This document shows, in pieces, positions 48,071 through 57,533 of a stretch of DNA of 64,000 nucleotides. Origin of the DNA: Methanobrevibacter smithii ATCC 35061 (GTDB taxonomy: Archaea > Methanobacteriota > Methanobacteria > Methanobacteriales > Methanobacteriaceae). Made by a program: the position numbers and the translations under genes. Numbering within the stretch: the first letter of the stretch is position 1; every line of letters begins with the position of its first letter. The DNA lies in NCBI RefSeq assembly GCF_000016525.1, contig NC_009515.1:451001-515000 (forward strand), read 5' to 3'. The notes below the pieces were generated by a model. The model worked only from the letters and a program-made list of their open reading frames with translations. It was not told the DNA's origin and searched no databases.

Positions 48071-49996
48071 ATGCAAGGAGAGAAAGTAACATTGCAAAAC
48101 ATAAAAGGTATTGGAGATAAAATCTCTGAAAAAATATTAAATAGTGTTGGAGGAGAAGAAAATCTTCAAAAAATAGTTGAAAATGTGGATGTTGAAAAAA
48201 TAGCAAATATTGATGGAATCAGCCAAAGGAAAGCTATTGAAATAATGAACCAGCTATTAAATAATCCTACATATGAGTTTATTAAAAGCGACAGGGCAAT
48301 GGAGATTTATGAAGACATCATAAACAAAATATTAGCATATTCAAACACTTCATATTCAAAAAATAGGATTTTGCTGCTTTCCCCTTCAAAAGATATTGAA
48401 AAAATAGAAAAACAAATCAGTTTTGTGATGGATGCAAAAAAACAGGTTTCACAGCTTCCAATAATCAAGTTAAGAGGATTGATGAAAAACTTAAAGGAAG
48501 TTGAAAATCCGAAAGCCGAATATGATGCAAGTAAAGTTATTTTAGTGGAAACAGAAGAAGATAATTCATATCTTACTGATTTAGGTCTGAATCAGTATTA
48601 TCCAATAATTACAGCCACTGATTCCCCGTTACTGCAGGAGGAATTAATGAATTATGACCTTATCTTTTATGTATATTCACAGGGAATACTTGATTTTGAA
48701 GGAATGCCAAACCTTGTAATGATTAATATTGAAGAAAATGATTATGAAATAGTTCCTGAAAAAATAATAAACTTCTTTACACATAACCAGGATCTTTTTA
48801 ACAGAGTTTATGAAATACAAAAAATCAGAGGCCGGGAAACAATTTTGGGAGAAATTATCCCAATTATTGATGAACTTAATGTTATTGATAAAAGAGAAGT
48901 AGACATTGAAGAATTAGTCAATTCTTTAAAAAAGGATATGGATGAAGAACTAGAAAATGCCATACAAAATGTTGATCTTGAAGGAGATGAAATTCTCAAC
49001 CTATTAAACAAGAATCTCCCTCCAAAGATTAATAAAATATTTGATGAAATTATAAATGAAAGGAAGAAAATCATCAGAGAAAAAACAGGATTTGATTTTG
49101 ATCCGTATCTCAGAAAATATCCTATTGAAATTGACGACAGCGAAATCCAAAGAATCCAACTGGAACAGTCATCCAAAAAAGAAAATGATATTTTTGATGT
49201 TAAAAAAAGTGCTGCCATTGAATTGAACTCCATAAAAGAACAGGCAATCAAAGAAGTTGAAGAAGTAATTAAATTTGACTATGAATTTAGCTTAGGCAGC
49301 TTTGCATATGAATATGATTTAAATGCACCTGAATTTGGCGATGAAATAAATTTAAAAGAGGCACTGCATCTGGAACTGGCCCTTAGAAAAGATGATAAAA
49401 ACACACAGACAATTGATTACAAACTTACAAATGACGAAAACATAGCCCTGCTTACCGGGGCAAACAGCGGAGGTAAAACAACCCTTCTTGAAACACTAAC
49501 CCAAATTTCCATAATGGCGCAAATGGGGCTTCCTGTAAGTGCCGGTGAAGCCAAAATCAAATTGTTTGATGAAATATATCATTTTTCAAAGAAAAGATCA
49601 CTGGATGCCGGAGCTTTTGAATCTTTTTTAAATGTATTTATTCCAATTGTAACAACAGACAGCGAAAAATTAGTATTGCTTGACGAACTTGAAGGAATAA
49701 CAGAACTGGAAGCTGCAGTTAAAATTATTTCAACATTTATAGATATGATTAAAGAATCCAATTCCTACGGAATAATTGTAACACATATGGCCAGGGAACT
49801 GATGAATTACACAGATATTCGTGTAGACGGTATTGAAGCAAAAGGATTAGATGAAAATTATAATCTGATAGTGGACAGAACTCCGAAAATGAATTTCCTT
49901 GCAAAAAGTACTCCTGAACTTATCTTAAAAAGGATTTATGAAAAATCAGACGATAATCTAAAACAGGTATATGCAAGAATCCTGGAGAAATTTTAA
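48071..49996 (+). CDS. MutS-like ATPase with N-terminal helix-hairpin-helix
   Basis: A 641-residue protein. Residues about 8-60 hold helix-hairpin-helix motifs (IKGIGDKISEKI and IDGISQRKAIEI). A helical lever/clamp-like middle region follows. The C-terminal ATPase has Walker A GANSGGKTTLLE at about 463-474, Walker B LVLLDELEG and the following VTHMA segment. This looks like archaeal MutS5/MutS2-type proteins without the mismatch-recognition domain. Its role is probably in DNA recombination or repair. ATG 48071 has the AAAAAAGGG ribosome site somewhat upstream. An AarF kinase gene follows. Confidence 0.82.
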   Translation: MQGEKVTLQNIKGIGDKISEKILNSVGGEENLQKIVENVDVEKIANIDGISQRKAIEIMNQLLNNPTYEFIKSDRAMEIYEDIINKILAYSNTSYSKNRILLLSPSKDIEKIEKQISFVMDAKKQVSQLPIIKLRGLMKNLKEVENPKAEYDASKVILVETEEDNSYLTDLGLNQYYPIITATDSPLLQEELMNYDLIFYVYSQGILDFEGMPNLVMINIEENDYEIVPEKIINFFTHNQDLFNRVYEIQKIRGRETILGEIIPIIDELNVIDKREVDIEELVNSLKKDMDEELENAIQNVDLEGDEILNLLNKNLPPKINKIFDEIINERKKIIREKTGFDFDPYLRKYPIEIDDSEIQRIQLEQSSKKENDIFDVKKSAAIELNSIKEQAIKEVEEVIKFDYEFSLGSFAYEYDLNAPEFGDEINLKEALHLELALRKDDKNTQTIDYKLTNDENIALLTGANSGGKTTLLETLTQISIMAQMGLPVSAGEAKIKLFDEIYHFSKKRSLDAGAFESFLNVFIPIVTTDSEKLVLLDELEGITELEAAVKIISTFIDMIKESNSYGIIVTHMARELMNYTDIRVDGIEAKGLDENYNLIVDRTPKMNFLAKSTPELILKRIYEKSDDNLKQVYARILEKF

Positions 49997-50034
49997 GATA
50001 TTAATATATAGAAGTTTTAACTAATTACAAAAAT

Positions 50035-51687
50035 ATGAAAATAATTTCCAACACAAAAAATGATTCTATAAAAAGGGTAGAAGAAATATATAAAGTTCTT
50101 AAAAAAAATGATTTCGGTTACCTTATCGAAGAAAATACCTTCTTTAAGAATTTTCCTTTTTTAAAAGATACTAAAAGAGGCAAATATAAAGAATTACCTG
50201 ATGAATCTATTCCAAAAAGAATAAAAGATGTGCTGGAAGAATTAGGACCAACATATATTAAATTAGGTCAGATGTTAAGTACCAGACCTGATTTAATTGG
50301 AGTGGAAATAGCAAAGGAACTGGAATCCTTAAGAGACAACACTCCCACCACACCATTTAATGAAATAAAAGAAGTTATTGAAAAAGAACTTGGAAAGCCA
50401 ATAAATGAAATCTACAAAGAAATTGACGAAAAGCCTTTAGGTTCAGCTTCAATCGGGCAGGTCCATAAAGGAATACTTCTTGAAAACAACAAAGAAGTAG
50501 CCATTAAAGTTCAAAAACCTCATGTTCGTGAAACTATTGAATCAGATTTAAAGATTATGAAATTTTTATCTGATAAAATCGGAAAATACATAAACCAGAC
50601 TAAAGTTTATAATATTCCATCTATTTTAACAGAATTTGAACGCTCAATATTCAAAGAAATTGATTACCATGAAGAACTAATCAATATGAAAAATTTGGCG
50701 CATAATTTCAGAGCCGTGCACTACATCCATATACCTGCTGCTTATTCGGAGTACTGCAGTGAAAAAATCATTACAATGGAATTAATAAAAGGAAAAGAAG
50801 TTTCTGAAGTAATGGTTCACGATTATCCGGAATATAATAAAAAATTAATTGCTAAAAGAGGAGTGAAATCTTATTTTAAACAAATAATGATTGACGGATT
50901 TTTCCATGCCGACCCCCATCCTGGAAATATGATGATAATGGAAAACAATGTCTTATGTTACATTGATGAAGGAATGATGGGTATTTTAGATGATGATTTC
51001 AGAGAAGAACTTGCAGAGTTAATATTATTGCTATTAAGCAGAAATGTAGACAATATTATCAACCAGCTAATTTACATGGACATATTAACACCTGCACAAA
51101 ACACTCCTGAATTAAAAGCCGATGTAAATGACATAATGAACAAATATTACGGTGCAGACCTGAAAGACATGCACGGAGGAGTACAGCAACTTCTAAAGGT
51201 AATGATTAAACATAACATCCAATTACCAAGAGAATTTGTAATGATTGGGCGTGGAATGGCTTTAATTGAAGATACAGGAATGAAATTGGACCCTGAATTT
51301 AATGCCATGACTGAACTGAAAAAATTATCCAGAAAAATAATGTTTCAAAAATACAGCCCTAACAGATTAGCAAAAGTAAGCTCCAATTACATGCTGCAAA
51401 TAGAACACTTAGCTAAAGATTTGCCAACAACACTTAACAATATGCTTTCAAAACTTGAAGAAGGTAATTTAAGCGTGAAACTTAAGCACGAATCAATCAG
51501 TGAAATCATGAACCAGCTGTCAATTTCACTTATTTTATCTGCACTAATTATCGGGTCATCACTGGCCATCATTTCAGATAAGGGACCTAAACTATTTGAT
51601 GTTTCAATATTGGGACTGATAGGATTTGTATTCAGTGCAGCTTTAGGAATCTATTTAGTAATTCAATTTATGTTAAAAGAGAAATAA
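50035..51687 (+). CDS. AarF/UbiB (ABC1) family kinase-like protein
   Basis: A 550-residue atypical kinase. Typical segments are LGPTYIKLGQMLSTRPDL (KxGQ motif), the Ala-rich PLGSASIGQVHKG loop, VAIKVQKP with the catalytic Lys, and HADPHPGNM. Two C-terminal membrane helices (about 495-545) end the protein. In bacteria and mitochondria the family supports quinone synthesis; methanogens such as this make no ubiquinone, so the role here is likely in isoprenoid lipid metabolism, which is inference. Confidence 0.9.
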   Translation: MKIISNTKNDSIKRVEEIYKVLKKNDFGYLIEENTFFKNFPFLKDTKRGKYKELPDESIPKRIKDVLEELGPTYIKLGQMLSTRPDLIGVEIAKELESLRDNTPTTPFNEIKEVIEKELGKPINEIYKEIDEKPLGSASIGQVHKGILLENNKEVAIKVQKPHVRETIESDLKIMKFLSDKIGKYINQTKVYNIPSILTEFERSIFKEIDYHEELINMKNLAHNFRAVHYIHIPAAYSEYCSEKIITMELIKGKEVSEVMVHDYPEYNKKLIAKRGVKSYFKQIMIDGFFHADPHPGNMMIMENNVLCYIDEGMMGILDDDFREELAELILLLLSRNVDNIINQLIYMDILTPAQNTPELKADVNDIMNKYYGADLKDMHGGVQQLLKVMIKHNIQLPREFVMIGRGMALIEDTGMKLDPEFNAMTELKKLSRKIMFQKYSPNRLAKVSSNYMLQIEHLAKDLPTTLNNMLSKLEEGNLSVKLKHESISEIMNQLSISLILSALIIGSSLAIISDKGPKLFDVSILGLIGFVFSAALGIYLVIQFMLKEK

Positions 51688-51948
51688 CTGAAATTAAAAA
51701 AATATTTGTTAATTAACTCGTAACCAATAAAGAAATACATAAACTAAAAATGATTTTATCAAAACTAAAACCTTTGAAACTGTGACTGTGTGAAAAAAAA
51801 GGATAGTAAAAAAAGTTAAAAAGTCTTAAAAAAATTTAATTAATAATTTGAATATTTTGAATTACAGAGAATATCAATGGCATTATACCCAATATAATTA
51901 CTTACTGTACTTCTTCAACTGTTTTTACTTTAATTCAATGAATAAAAT

Positions 51949-53421
51949 TTAAGTGGAATCATTATTCAAATGTTCTTTAACCATTTTTACATAATTTTCA
52001 TAATTTTCTTCAGATAATTTTTCATCAATTGATAGTATATTTCCAGAAGTTAAATCTATATACACTTCATAATTCAATATTTTAAGAATTATTCTATTCA
52101 ATAATGTTCTATATGCATCAGTTAAATACATTAACTTAAATAAACCTTCATCATCTAATAAATGGCCATGTGCAGGTTTATTTCTATAGAATCTTGCATC
52201 TTTTTCAACATCCCCAGTTTCCAATTCTAATTCTTCTAGGAAAAAATCAACTTTTTGTTTACCACTTGCTTGAAATGCATTTTCAATTTTTATAAAAACT
52301 TTGGGATAATCTTTAAATGAATTTTTAAGATTATCAACATATTCTTCGATTAATTCATCAAATTTTTTCTTTTCTATTAATTCACCATTACTCTTTGATT
52401 TTGATGATTTAAACCAAATTTCAGATAATTTATCTAAACAAGCTCCAATCATGACAATTTCTGCTTCAACAGGCACAATCATTGATAATAATAATTGATG
52501 AATCACATATGATAAATCTATTTTATCTTCATTTAAATAATTGTTAATAATATAACAAATTCTCTTCTCCACTATAGGTAATGGAAAACCCTCATAAAAA
52601 TCAATACAACTCCGATCACTTTTTTTACAAATTTGTTTTAAATCAATTTGAATAGGAATCAGTGGGGATTGACATGAATCATTAATTATATTCCAATCTT
52701 TGTCATAATGTGTTTCACCTATTTTAATTAAAAACCTTCCCAATAAAAATGAGATTATTTCAACAATTTTTTTCCTAATATCTTGCGGGGGAATGTTTAA
52801 CTCTTTTTGATATTCAATTCCTAAATTTTTAGACCAATCCGGACCAAACTTTTGAGGAACTTCCTGTAATAAAATAGAATAGTCATTCAATTCTAAAAAT
52901 AAGGAATCTAAAATAGAATCTGGCATTGATTCCTCTAAAATATTTAATTCAGAATTTTTAGAAATATCTCTTGTTTTAATAAACTCTTTTTTTATATTGA
53001 AACTAGTGCCTCTTTTAAAAATAAGACTATCCTGTGTGCTATTAAGATACCATTCTTTAATAAAATATTCTTCATTATCAGAATATTTATTAATGTTTCT
53101 TTCAACATTTTGAACTTTAAAAACAACATTATATTCATTTTGAGGATAAGTCATAGTATCTTTAATTATATGGCATGAAAAAAGATTATATGTATGAAAT
53201 TTTGTTTTAATATGTATATCTACTGGTTGATTAAGCTTTTTTATTTCTTCAGAGTCATGTTGGTTTACTTTACCTATGATACCCAATAAGATTTCATATT
53301 TTTCGTTTCTTTTTAAATAGATTTTGGTGACTTCAAACAAATCCAAATTTGTTTCTTCAATAAAACTGATTTCTTTTTCTTCTTGAAGGAATTCCCATTC
53401 TATTTTTGACAAATATTTCAT
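51949..53421 (-). CDS. HEPN-domain protein, ApeA-like defence candidate
   Basis: A 490-residue protein with a mixed alpha/beta N-terminus and a helical C-terminus. Near the end, R413 to H418 in FYRNKPAHGHL gives the Rx4-6H motif of HEPN ribonucleases, followed by helices (LMYLTDAYRTLLNRIILKI) as in the fold. An N-terminal beta-rich sensor with a C-terminal HEPN is the layout of ApeA-type abortive-infection proteins. Sequence identity to ApeA itself was not tested. The gene stands at the edge of an island of transposons and damaged genes. It has no obvious antitoxin neighbour. Confidence 0.6.
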   Translation of the reverse strand: MKYLSKIEWEFLQEEKEISFIEETNLDLFEVTKIYLKRNEKYEILLGIIGKVNQHDSEEIKKLNQPVDIHIKTKFHTYNLFSCHIIKDTMTYPQNEYNVVFKVQNVERNINKYSDNEEYFIKEWYLNSTQDSLIFKRGTSFNIKKEFIKTRDISKNSELNILEESMPDSILDSLFLELNDYSILLQEVPQKFGPDWSKNLGIEYQKELNIPPQDIRKKIVEIISFLLGRFLIKIGETHYDKDWNIINDSCQSPLIPIQIDLKQICKKSDRSCIDFYEGFPLPIVEKRICYIINNYLNEDKIDLSYVIHQLLLSMIVPVEAEIVMIGACLDKLSEIWFKSSKSKSNGELIEKKKFDELIEEYVDNLKNSFKDYPKVFIKIENAFQASGKQKVDFFLEELELETGDVEKDARFYRNKPAHGHLLDDEGLFKLMYLTDAYRTLLNRIILKILNYEVYIDLTSGNILSIDEKLSEENYENYVKMVKEHLNNDST

Positions 53422-53495
53422 TTTTCCACCTTAACTCCTATTCTAAAACAAATAATAACTATCCTTGATTGAAAATTCAAATTAGATATGTTTAA

Positions 53496-54809
53496 TTAAA
53501 AGTATTTTGTAAATAATATTATTAAATTTTTATTTATTTTTCTATATCTATTTCTCAAAATATTGTTATAATTAAATGGAGTCTGTAAAATTTTATAGGT
53601 GTATTTGATTTTTATGTGTTTTTCTGTCCAATTTTCCATTTGGTAGTCTAAAAATGTTAGAATTCCGTTTTTAGTTTTGTATATTTTCTTTATTTTTTCT
53701 GGGTTGGTTTGTCTGTAGTAATTTTCGATTTTGTTCGATGTTTTTTCAATATTTTCATCATCTAAGTGTTGTACGTATCTGTAAAAGTGATTAATGATAT
53801 GTTTTCTTATAAAATCTTTTAATACTACTGGTATGGCCATGTAATTTTGTAAATATTGTTTGAATTGCCCTATTGCTTCTTTTGTTGAATTTTGTCTGAA
53901 ACAGTTTTTTAATTCTTGCGCATTTTCATAGATATGTTCTCTTTGTTTTTTGTTAATCTTGTTTCTTCTGCAGTAGCCTTTTAATTTGTAATTTATTGTT
54001 TGAAATAAATGAAATATGCATAATTGATGATTTACACCCATTTCATCGACTACATTGCGATAAATTGGAAATAAATCTGTTGTTAAGCAAATAAATGGTT
54101 TATTTTTCGTTGAATCTAAGATAAATTTTTTAGTATTTTTTAGTATTCTGCGACGTACTATTCGTTCTGAGACTGGAACATTAAGTATAGCATCAAATAA
54201 TGTTAATCTGTAATGTTTGACTCCATTAAGTCTTAAAAATTGCTCATCATATACATAATAGCCAGAATATTCAAATTCTTCGTTGTTGATTGTTTCCTTG
54301 TGATTTTTATTGGACCAATTCTTGATTGTTTGATGAGATACACGGATTCCAAGGAATATTTCAAAGTATTTACTTATTTTACGAAGTGATTGATATCCAA
54401 TTTTTATTATTCCAGGTATTTTATCCATTATTTCTTGTAAAAATTGTTTATTTTTTCCAATTAATGGATTATTGTATATTCCGAATTTTTTTTTCCACAT
54501 TTTTTGCATTGATATTGCTGTTCTTTGAATTCTGTAGTTTTTCCATTGATATTTTGTTTGTTTTTTGTTATTGTGCCTTTTTTGATAATTTTATGAGCTC
54601 CACAAACTTGACAAATTGGATTAACATATGAAAATATATTATTTTCGTCTAAAAATAGTTTTTGATTAGTATTTTCAATATTTGGGCTTTTATTAAGCCT
54701 TTCTGAAATGATTTTTTCATAATCAATTTTTTTCTTCAGAAAAATCAAAAAGTTTAAGTTGTATGAAGTTTAAATTACCATTGGGGGCAAATTTGTTTTG
54801 TTTGGTCAT
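53496..54809 (-). pseudogene. transposase of IS copy 1, frameshifted
   Basis: About 430 codons of a DDE-type transposase starting at ATG 54809 (MTKQNKF). It has an N-terminal zinc ribbon (CQVCGAHK and CKKCGKK), a helix-turn-helix (SHQTIKNW), and acidic residues in YVYDEQ, TTDLFPIY and the late ENYYRQ. Two extra-base errors break it: one after FDFSEEK near 54730 and one in the A9 run after KKCGKK near 54490, where copy 2 has seven As. No stop lies inside the element, so the frame runs through the end of the terminal repeat into flanking DNA to 53496. The family was not assigned. Confidence 0.75.
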
Positions 54810-54965
54810 AAAACATTATTTGTCCTCACTTATTTAAGTAATTTACTATTTTTAAATCAATATTTTCTAAATTAAAGCAAAATTAGAACGAATTTTTCAT
54901 CAAGGTGAAGTTTCAACTGTAAAAAAAAATTAATTTGAAAAAAGCCTATAAAATTTTACAGACTC
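53579..54965 (-). mobile_element. insertion sequence, copy 1 (1387 bp)
   Basis: Terminal inverted repeats start GAGTCTGTAAAATTTTATAG at each end and contain a gene for the transposase above. The element is almost identical to copy 2 at 57534-58917, which lies in the opposite orientation. I could see no target-site duplication: the left flank reads ATTAAATG and the right flank AAAAAAAGA. This suggests a later rearrangement or an old insertion. I could not verify whether this is the element known as ISM1 in M. smithii. Confidence 0.8.
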
Positions 54966-55028
54966 AAAAAAAGAAGATTATACAGATTAACTGAAAAAGG
55001 AAATGAATTATTTAAAAATTTAGATTAA
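54966..55028 (+). pseudogene. C-terminal remnant of a winged-helix regulator
   Basis: Immediately after IS copy 1 an open frame encodes KKRRLYRLTEKGNELFKNLD and a stop. This is the typical final strand-helix of MarR- or PadR-like winged-helix repressors (YRLTEKG). The N-terminal part is missing from the other side of the IS, so the gene was cut by the insertion or by a rearrangement. Confidence 0.55.
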
Positions 55029-55711
55029 TAATTAATTCCACTTTCTATAATCATTAATTTAACATACAGGTCTTCTCGGAGTTTTAAAATCCTATTGAAT
55101 CTTTCATTTTCAATATAATTTATCTTTTCGTTTGGTTTAAACTGGTCACTTTCTAAAATGTCTTGACTAAGTTTGGATATGAACTCTTCTATATGAACAA
55201 GGTTTCCCCAACCATTTAATTCATATATGGAATATGCTTCATCATAAGTAAGTTTCTCGGGAAGAGTTTCATCAATTCTTTTAAAGTCACATTCCAGTTT
55301 CTCATCAGTGTAATTTTTAGATGATATGCATTTAATAATACGGCCTACTGCAAAATGAGGATTTGATAAATAAACACATTTGTCATATACCAATGCCTTT
55401 TCACCATTCCAGTCAACAGTAACGGAGTTGTCTTTTTCAATATCAAATGGTATGGTTTCTTTTTTTAATTTTTCCGAACATAATGGGCAGAAATTATATT
55501 CTTTGTCAAATTCTTCACCACAATTTTCACATATGCTTTTACCCAGATTATTTAAAGAATCTATAAGTCCATCTAAATTATATTGATACATATCATTTTT
55601 TAAAACTTTGCCACAGTTCGGACAGAAAAGAAAATCAGGTTTATCACAATATTCAAAATTTAAATCACAGTCTTCACAGTACCAGTTTTCATCCACGGCA
55701 GGAAAATCCAT
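55025..55711 (-). CDS. protein with two zinc ribbons
   Basis: A 228-residue protein. Two zinc ribbons sit in the N-terminal third: CEDC with CPNC (residues about 12-34) and CENC with CPLC (about 61-78). A helical C-terminal part follows that I do not recognise, containing the segment YSIYELNGWGNLVHIEEF. It lies between the two IS copies, divergent from the HIRAN-protein gene. The only support for a role is the shared zinc-ribbon theme with that neighbour. Confidence 0.6.
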   Translation of the reverse strand: MDFPAVDENWYCEDCDLNFEYCDKPDFLFCPNCGKVLKNDMYQYNLDGLIDSLNNLGKSICENCGEEFDKEYNFCPLCSEKLKKETIPFDIEKDNSVTVDWNGEKALVYDKCVYLSNPHFAVGRIIKCISSKNYTDEKLECDFKRIDETLPEKLTYDEAYSIYELNGWGNLVHIEEFISKLSQDILESDQFKPNEKINYIENERFNRILKLREDLYVKLMIIESGINY

Positions 55712-55885
55712 ATTTTATCACCATACTCACTATCTTATTTATTCCCTTATTAAAGTTTCTTATAGGTATTTTATATTTTGTGTATATAACCTATTTAATA
55801 ACAATGTATAATTATGATGATGAATATATTATAAACTGTTTGGGATAACCAAAGTTTGATGAAATATCTATGGATGTGATTAAAT

Positions 55886-56776
55886 ATGGGGATTTGTCCG
55901 AATTGTGGAAGTTGGGTTGATGAAGGAGACATATGTCATGGCTGTGGTGCCAGTGGTAGTTACATTACTTCAGAAGATGAAGATGAAACATATAATCCTC
56001 CTGTTGAAAGCAGGGCAGACAGATTAGGTAAACAAGCATGGGATTTATATCTTGATGAAAACTATGATGATGCAATTTACAAAATCAATCAGGCATTAGA
56101 TTTTGATGATAGACATGCTGAAAACTGGAATAAGAAAGCTATTATTCTTGAAGGCTTGAAAATGTATGCAACATCAGAAAATTGCTACAATAAATCACTG
56201 GAATTATCCAAAAGAAATATGGTTTATGACAACAAGGCAAGAATGTTATTTAGATGGGCACATAAATTACTTGAAGAGTCAAAAGATATTCCCGACGGAT
56301 CCAATAAACTTGAAGAAGCAAAACAAAAATGCATTAAAGCAATGAAAGCACTTCCCGGAGAAAATAGTGAAGAAGATATTAATCAATATCTACGATTATG
56401 GGACTCAATAAATTTCTATATTGGCTATGAAAGAAAATTCAAAAGAAACATTGAAACATTAAAAAAATATGATAAATCAGAACTATTTACAATAACTGGA
56501 ATAAACTATTATAAAAATGATGTGCAATTTAATCCAGGTTTACCTTTGAAACTTGTCAAGGAACCTGATAATGAATTTGATAAGGATGCAATTGCAGTAT
56601 ATGTTGAAGATAAAAAAATAGGGTATGTTGCAAACAGTGATTATACTAAATATAAATTAACTTCATCTGCATCAGAACTGCAGAATAAAATTCCAGATAC
56701 TGCTAAAGGAAGCTATTTATTTTATTTAGAAAGATATGTGAAAATACAGTTTCCTATTGGAAGAATAATTAAATGA
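55886..56776 (+). CDS. zinc ribbon-TPR-HIRAN fusion protein
   Basis: A 296-residue protein with three modules. Residues 4-20 are a zinc ribbon (C4, C7, C17, C20). Residues about 45-135 are TPR-like helices (ALDFDDRHAENWNKKAIILE, SENCYNKSLELSKRN). The C-terminal 100 residues are a HIRAN domain: ITGINYY, LKLVKEPDNEFDKDAIAVYV, KKIGYVANSD. HIRAN domains are fused to SNF2 helicases in eukaryotes, where they bind single-stranded 3' DNA ends; stand-alone and fused bacterial forms are known. A helicase domain is absent here. Binding of damaged or stalled DNA is a plausible inference. Confidence 0.75.
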   Translation: MGICPNCGSWVDEGDICHGCGASGSYITSEDEDETYNPPVESRADRLGKQAWDLYLDENYDDAIYKINQALDFDDRHAENWNKKAIILEGLKMYATSENCYNKSLELSKRNMVYDNKARMLFRWAHKLLEESKDIPDGSNKLEEAKQKCIKAMKALPGENSEEDINQYLRLWDSINFYIGYERKFKRNIETLKKYDKSELFTITGINYYKNDVQFNPGLPLKLVKEPDNEFDKDAIAVYVEDKKIGYVANSDYTKYKLTSSASELQNKIPDTAKGSYLFYLERYVKIQFPIGRIIK

Positions 56777-56817
56777 ACTGGAAATAAAATTAATATTTTG
56801 AATGAAAATTTAGTCCA

Positions 56818-57533
56818 TTAGATTAAACGTGTTTGTCCTTTTTTTTGAGATTTTTTTCCAGTTATCAATACTTTTTTAATATTCTTTGCAATTTTTTGCA
56901 TTATTATAGTTGGAACAGCTTCCCCAATACATTCTCTTATATTTGCTTCATTTTCCTTTAAAAATTGTTGTTTTTCTTCTAATGGTAAATTATTTAATTC
57001 TTCTTCACTTATTTCAGACCATTTAAAATTATTAGGAATATTCATTAATAATAATAATTCATGTATTGAAAATGCTCTATCATCAACTGGATGGACTGTA
57101 TTTTGACTCGCTAGATTAGCCATATAAGTATGCACACAAGGACCAACTTTATCCCAACATTGTCTTGTATATTTATCACCATGTTTGTTATTATGAACAA
57201 CAATTTCTCCATCAACAATTTTATGGGGTCTTTTATTAATGTCTTCATTATCAAATGCAGATTCACCTTCGGAAATATCATGAATCCATGCTCTCATATC
57301 TTCTCTATAGGGCTTAAAATGATGATATATGTCAGAAGGATCAATTTCTCCCATTTCATTCAGACTAGATAAATTACCAATGACTTCAATAAGAGTTTTG
57401 GGTTCTTCTTTATCTGGAAATAAATCTAAAGGATGTACTTTATCAATTAAATCTCTTCTAACACCAATTGTAACTGAACGGGTACGACTGCTGTTCGCTC
57501 CATAATCCTTGAAATTTATTATTTGATTTTCAT
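56818..57533 (-). pseudogene. DNA cytosine-5 methyltransferase, 5'-truncated
   Basis: About 238 codons of the C-terminal half of a C5 methyltransferase, cut by IS copy 2. The remaining motifs are motif VIII (SSRTRSVTIGVRR), motif IX (FSIHELLLLMNIPNNFKW) and motif X (IGEAVPTIIMQKIAKNI). The catalytic N-terminal motifs I, IV (PC) and VI are missing and are not found elsewhere in the window. The first codons of the visible frame (MKKAYKILQT) come from the IS terminal repeat, not from the gene. It cannot be catalytically active as it stands. Confidence 0.8.

Noticed and set aside
48808..49251. 147-codon minus-strand frame inside the MutS-like gene
   Set aside because: It is a Ser/Ile-rich shadow of a helical Lys/Glu-rich coding region, a common artefact in A+T-rich genomes.
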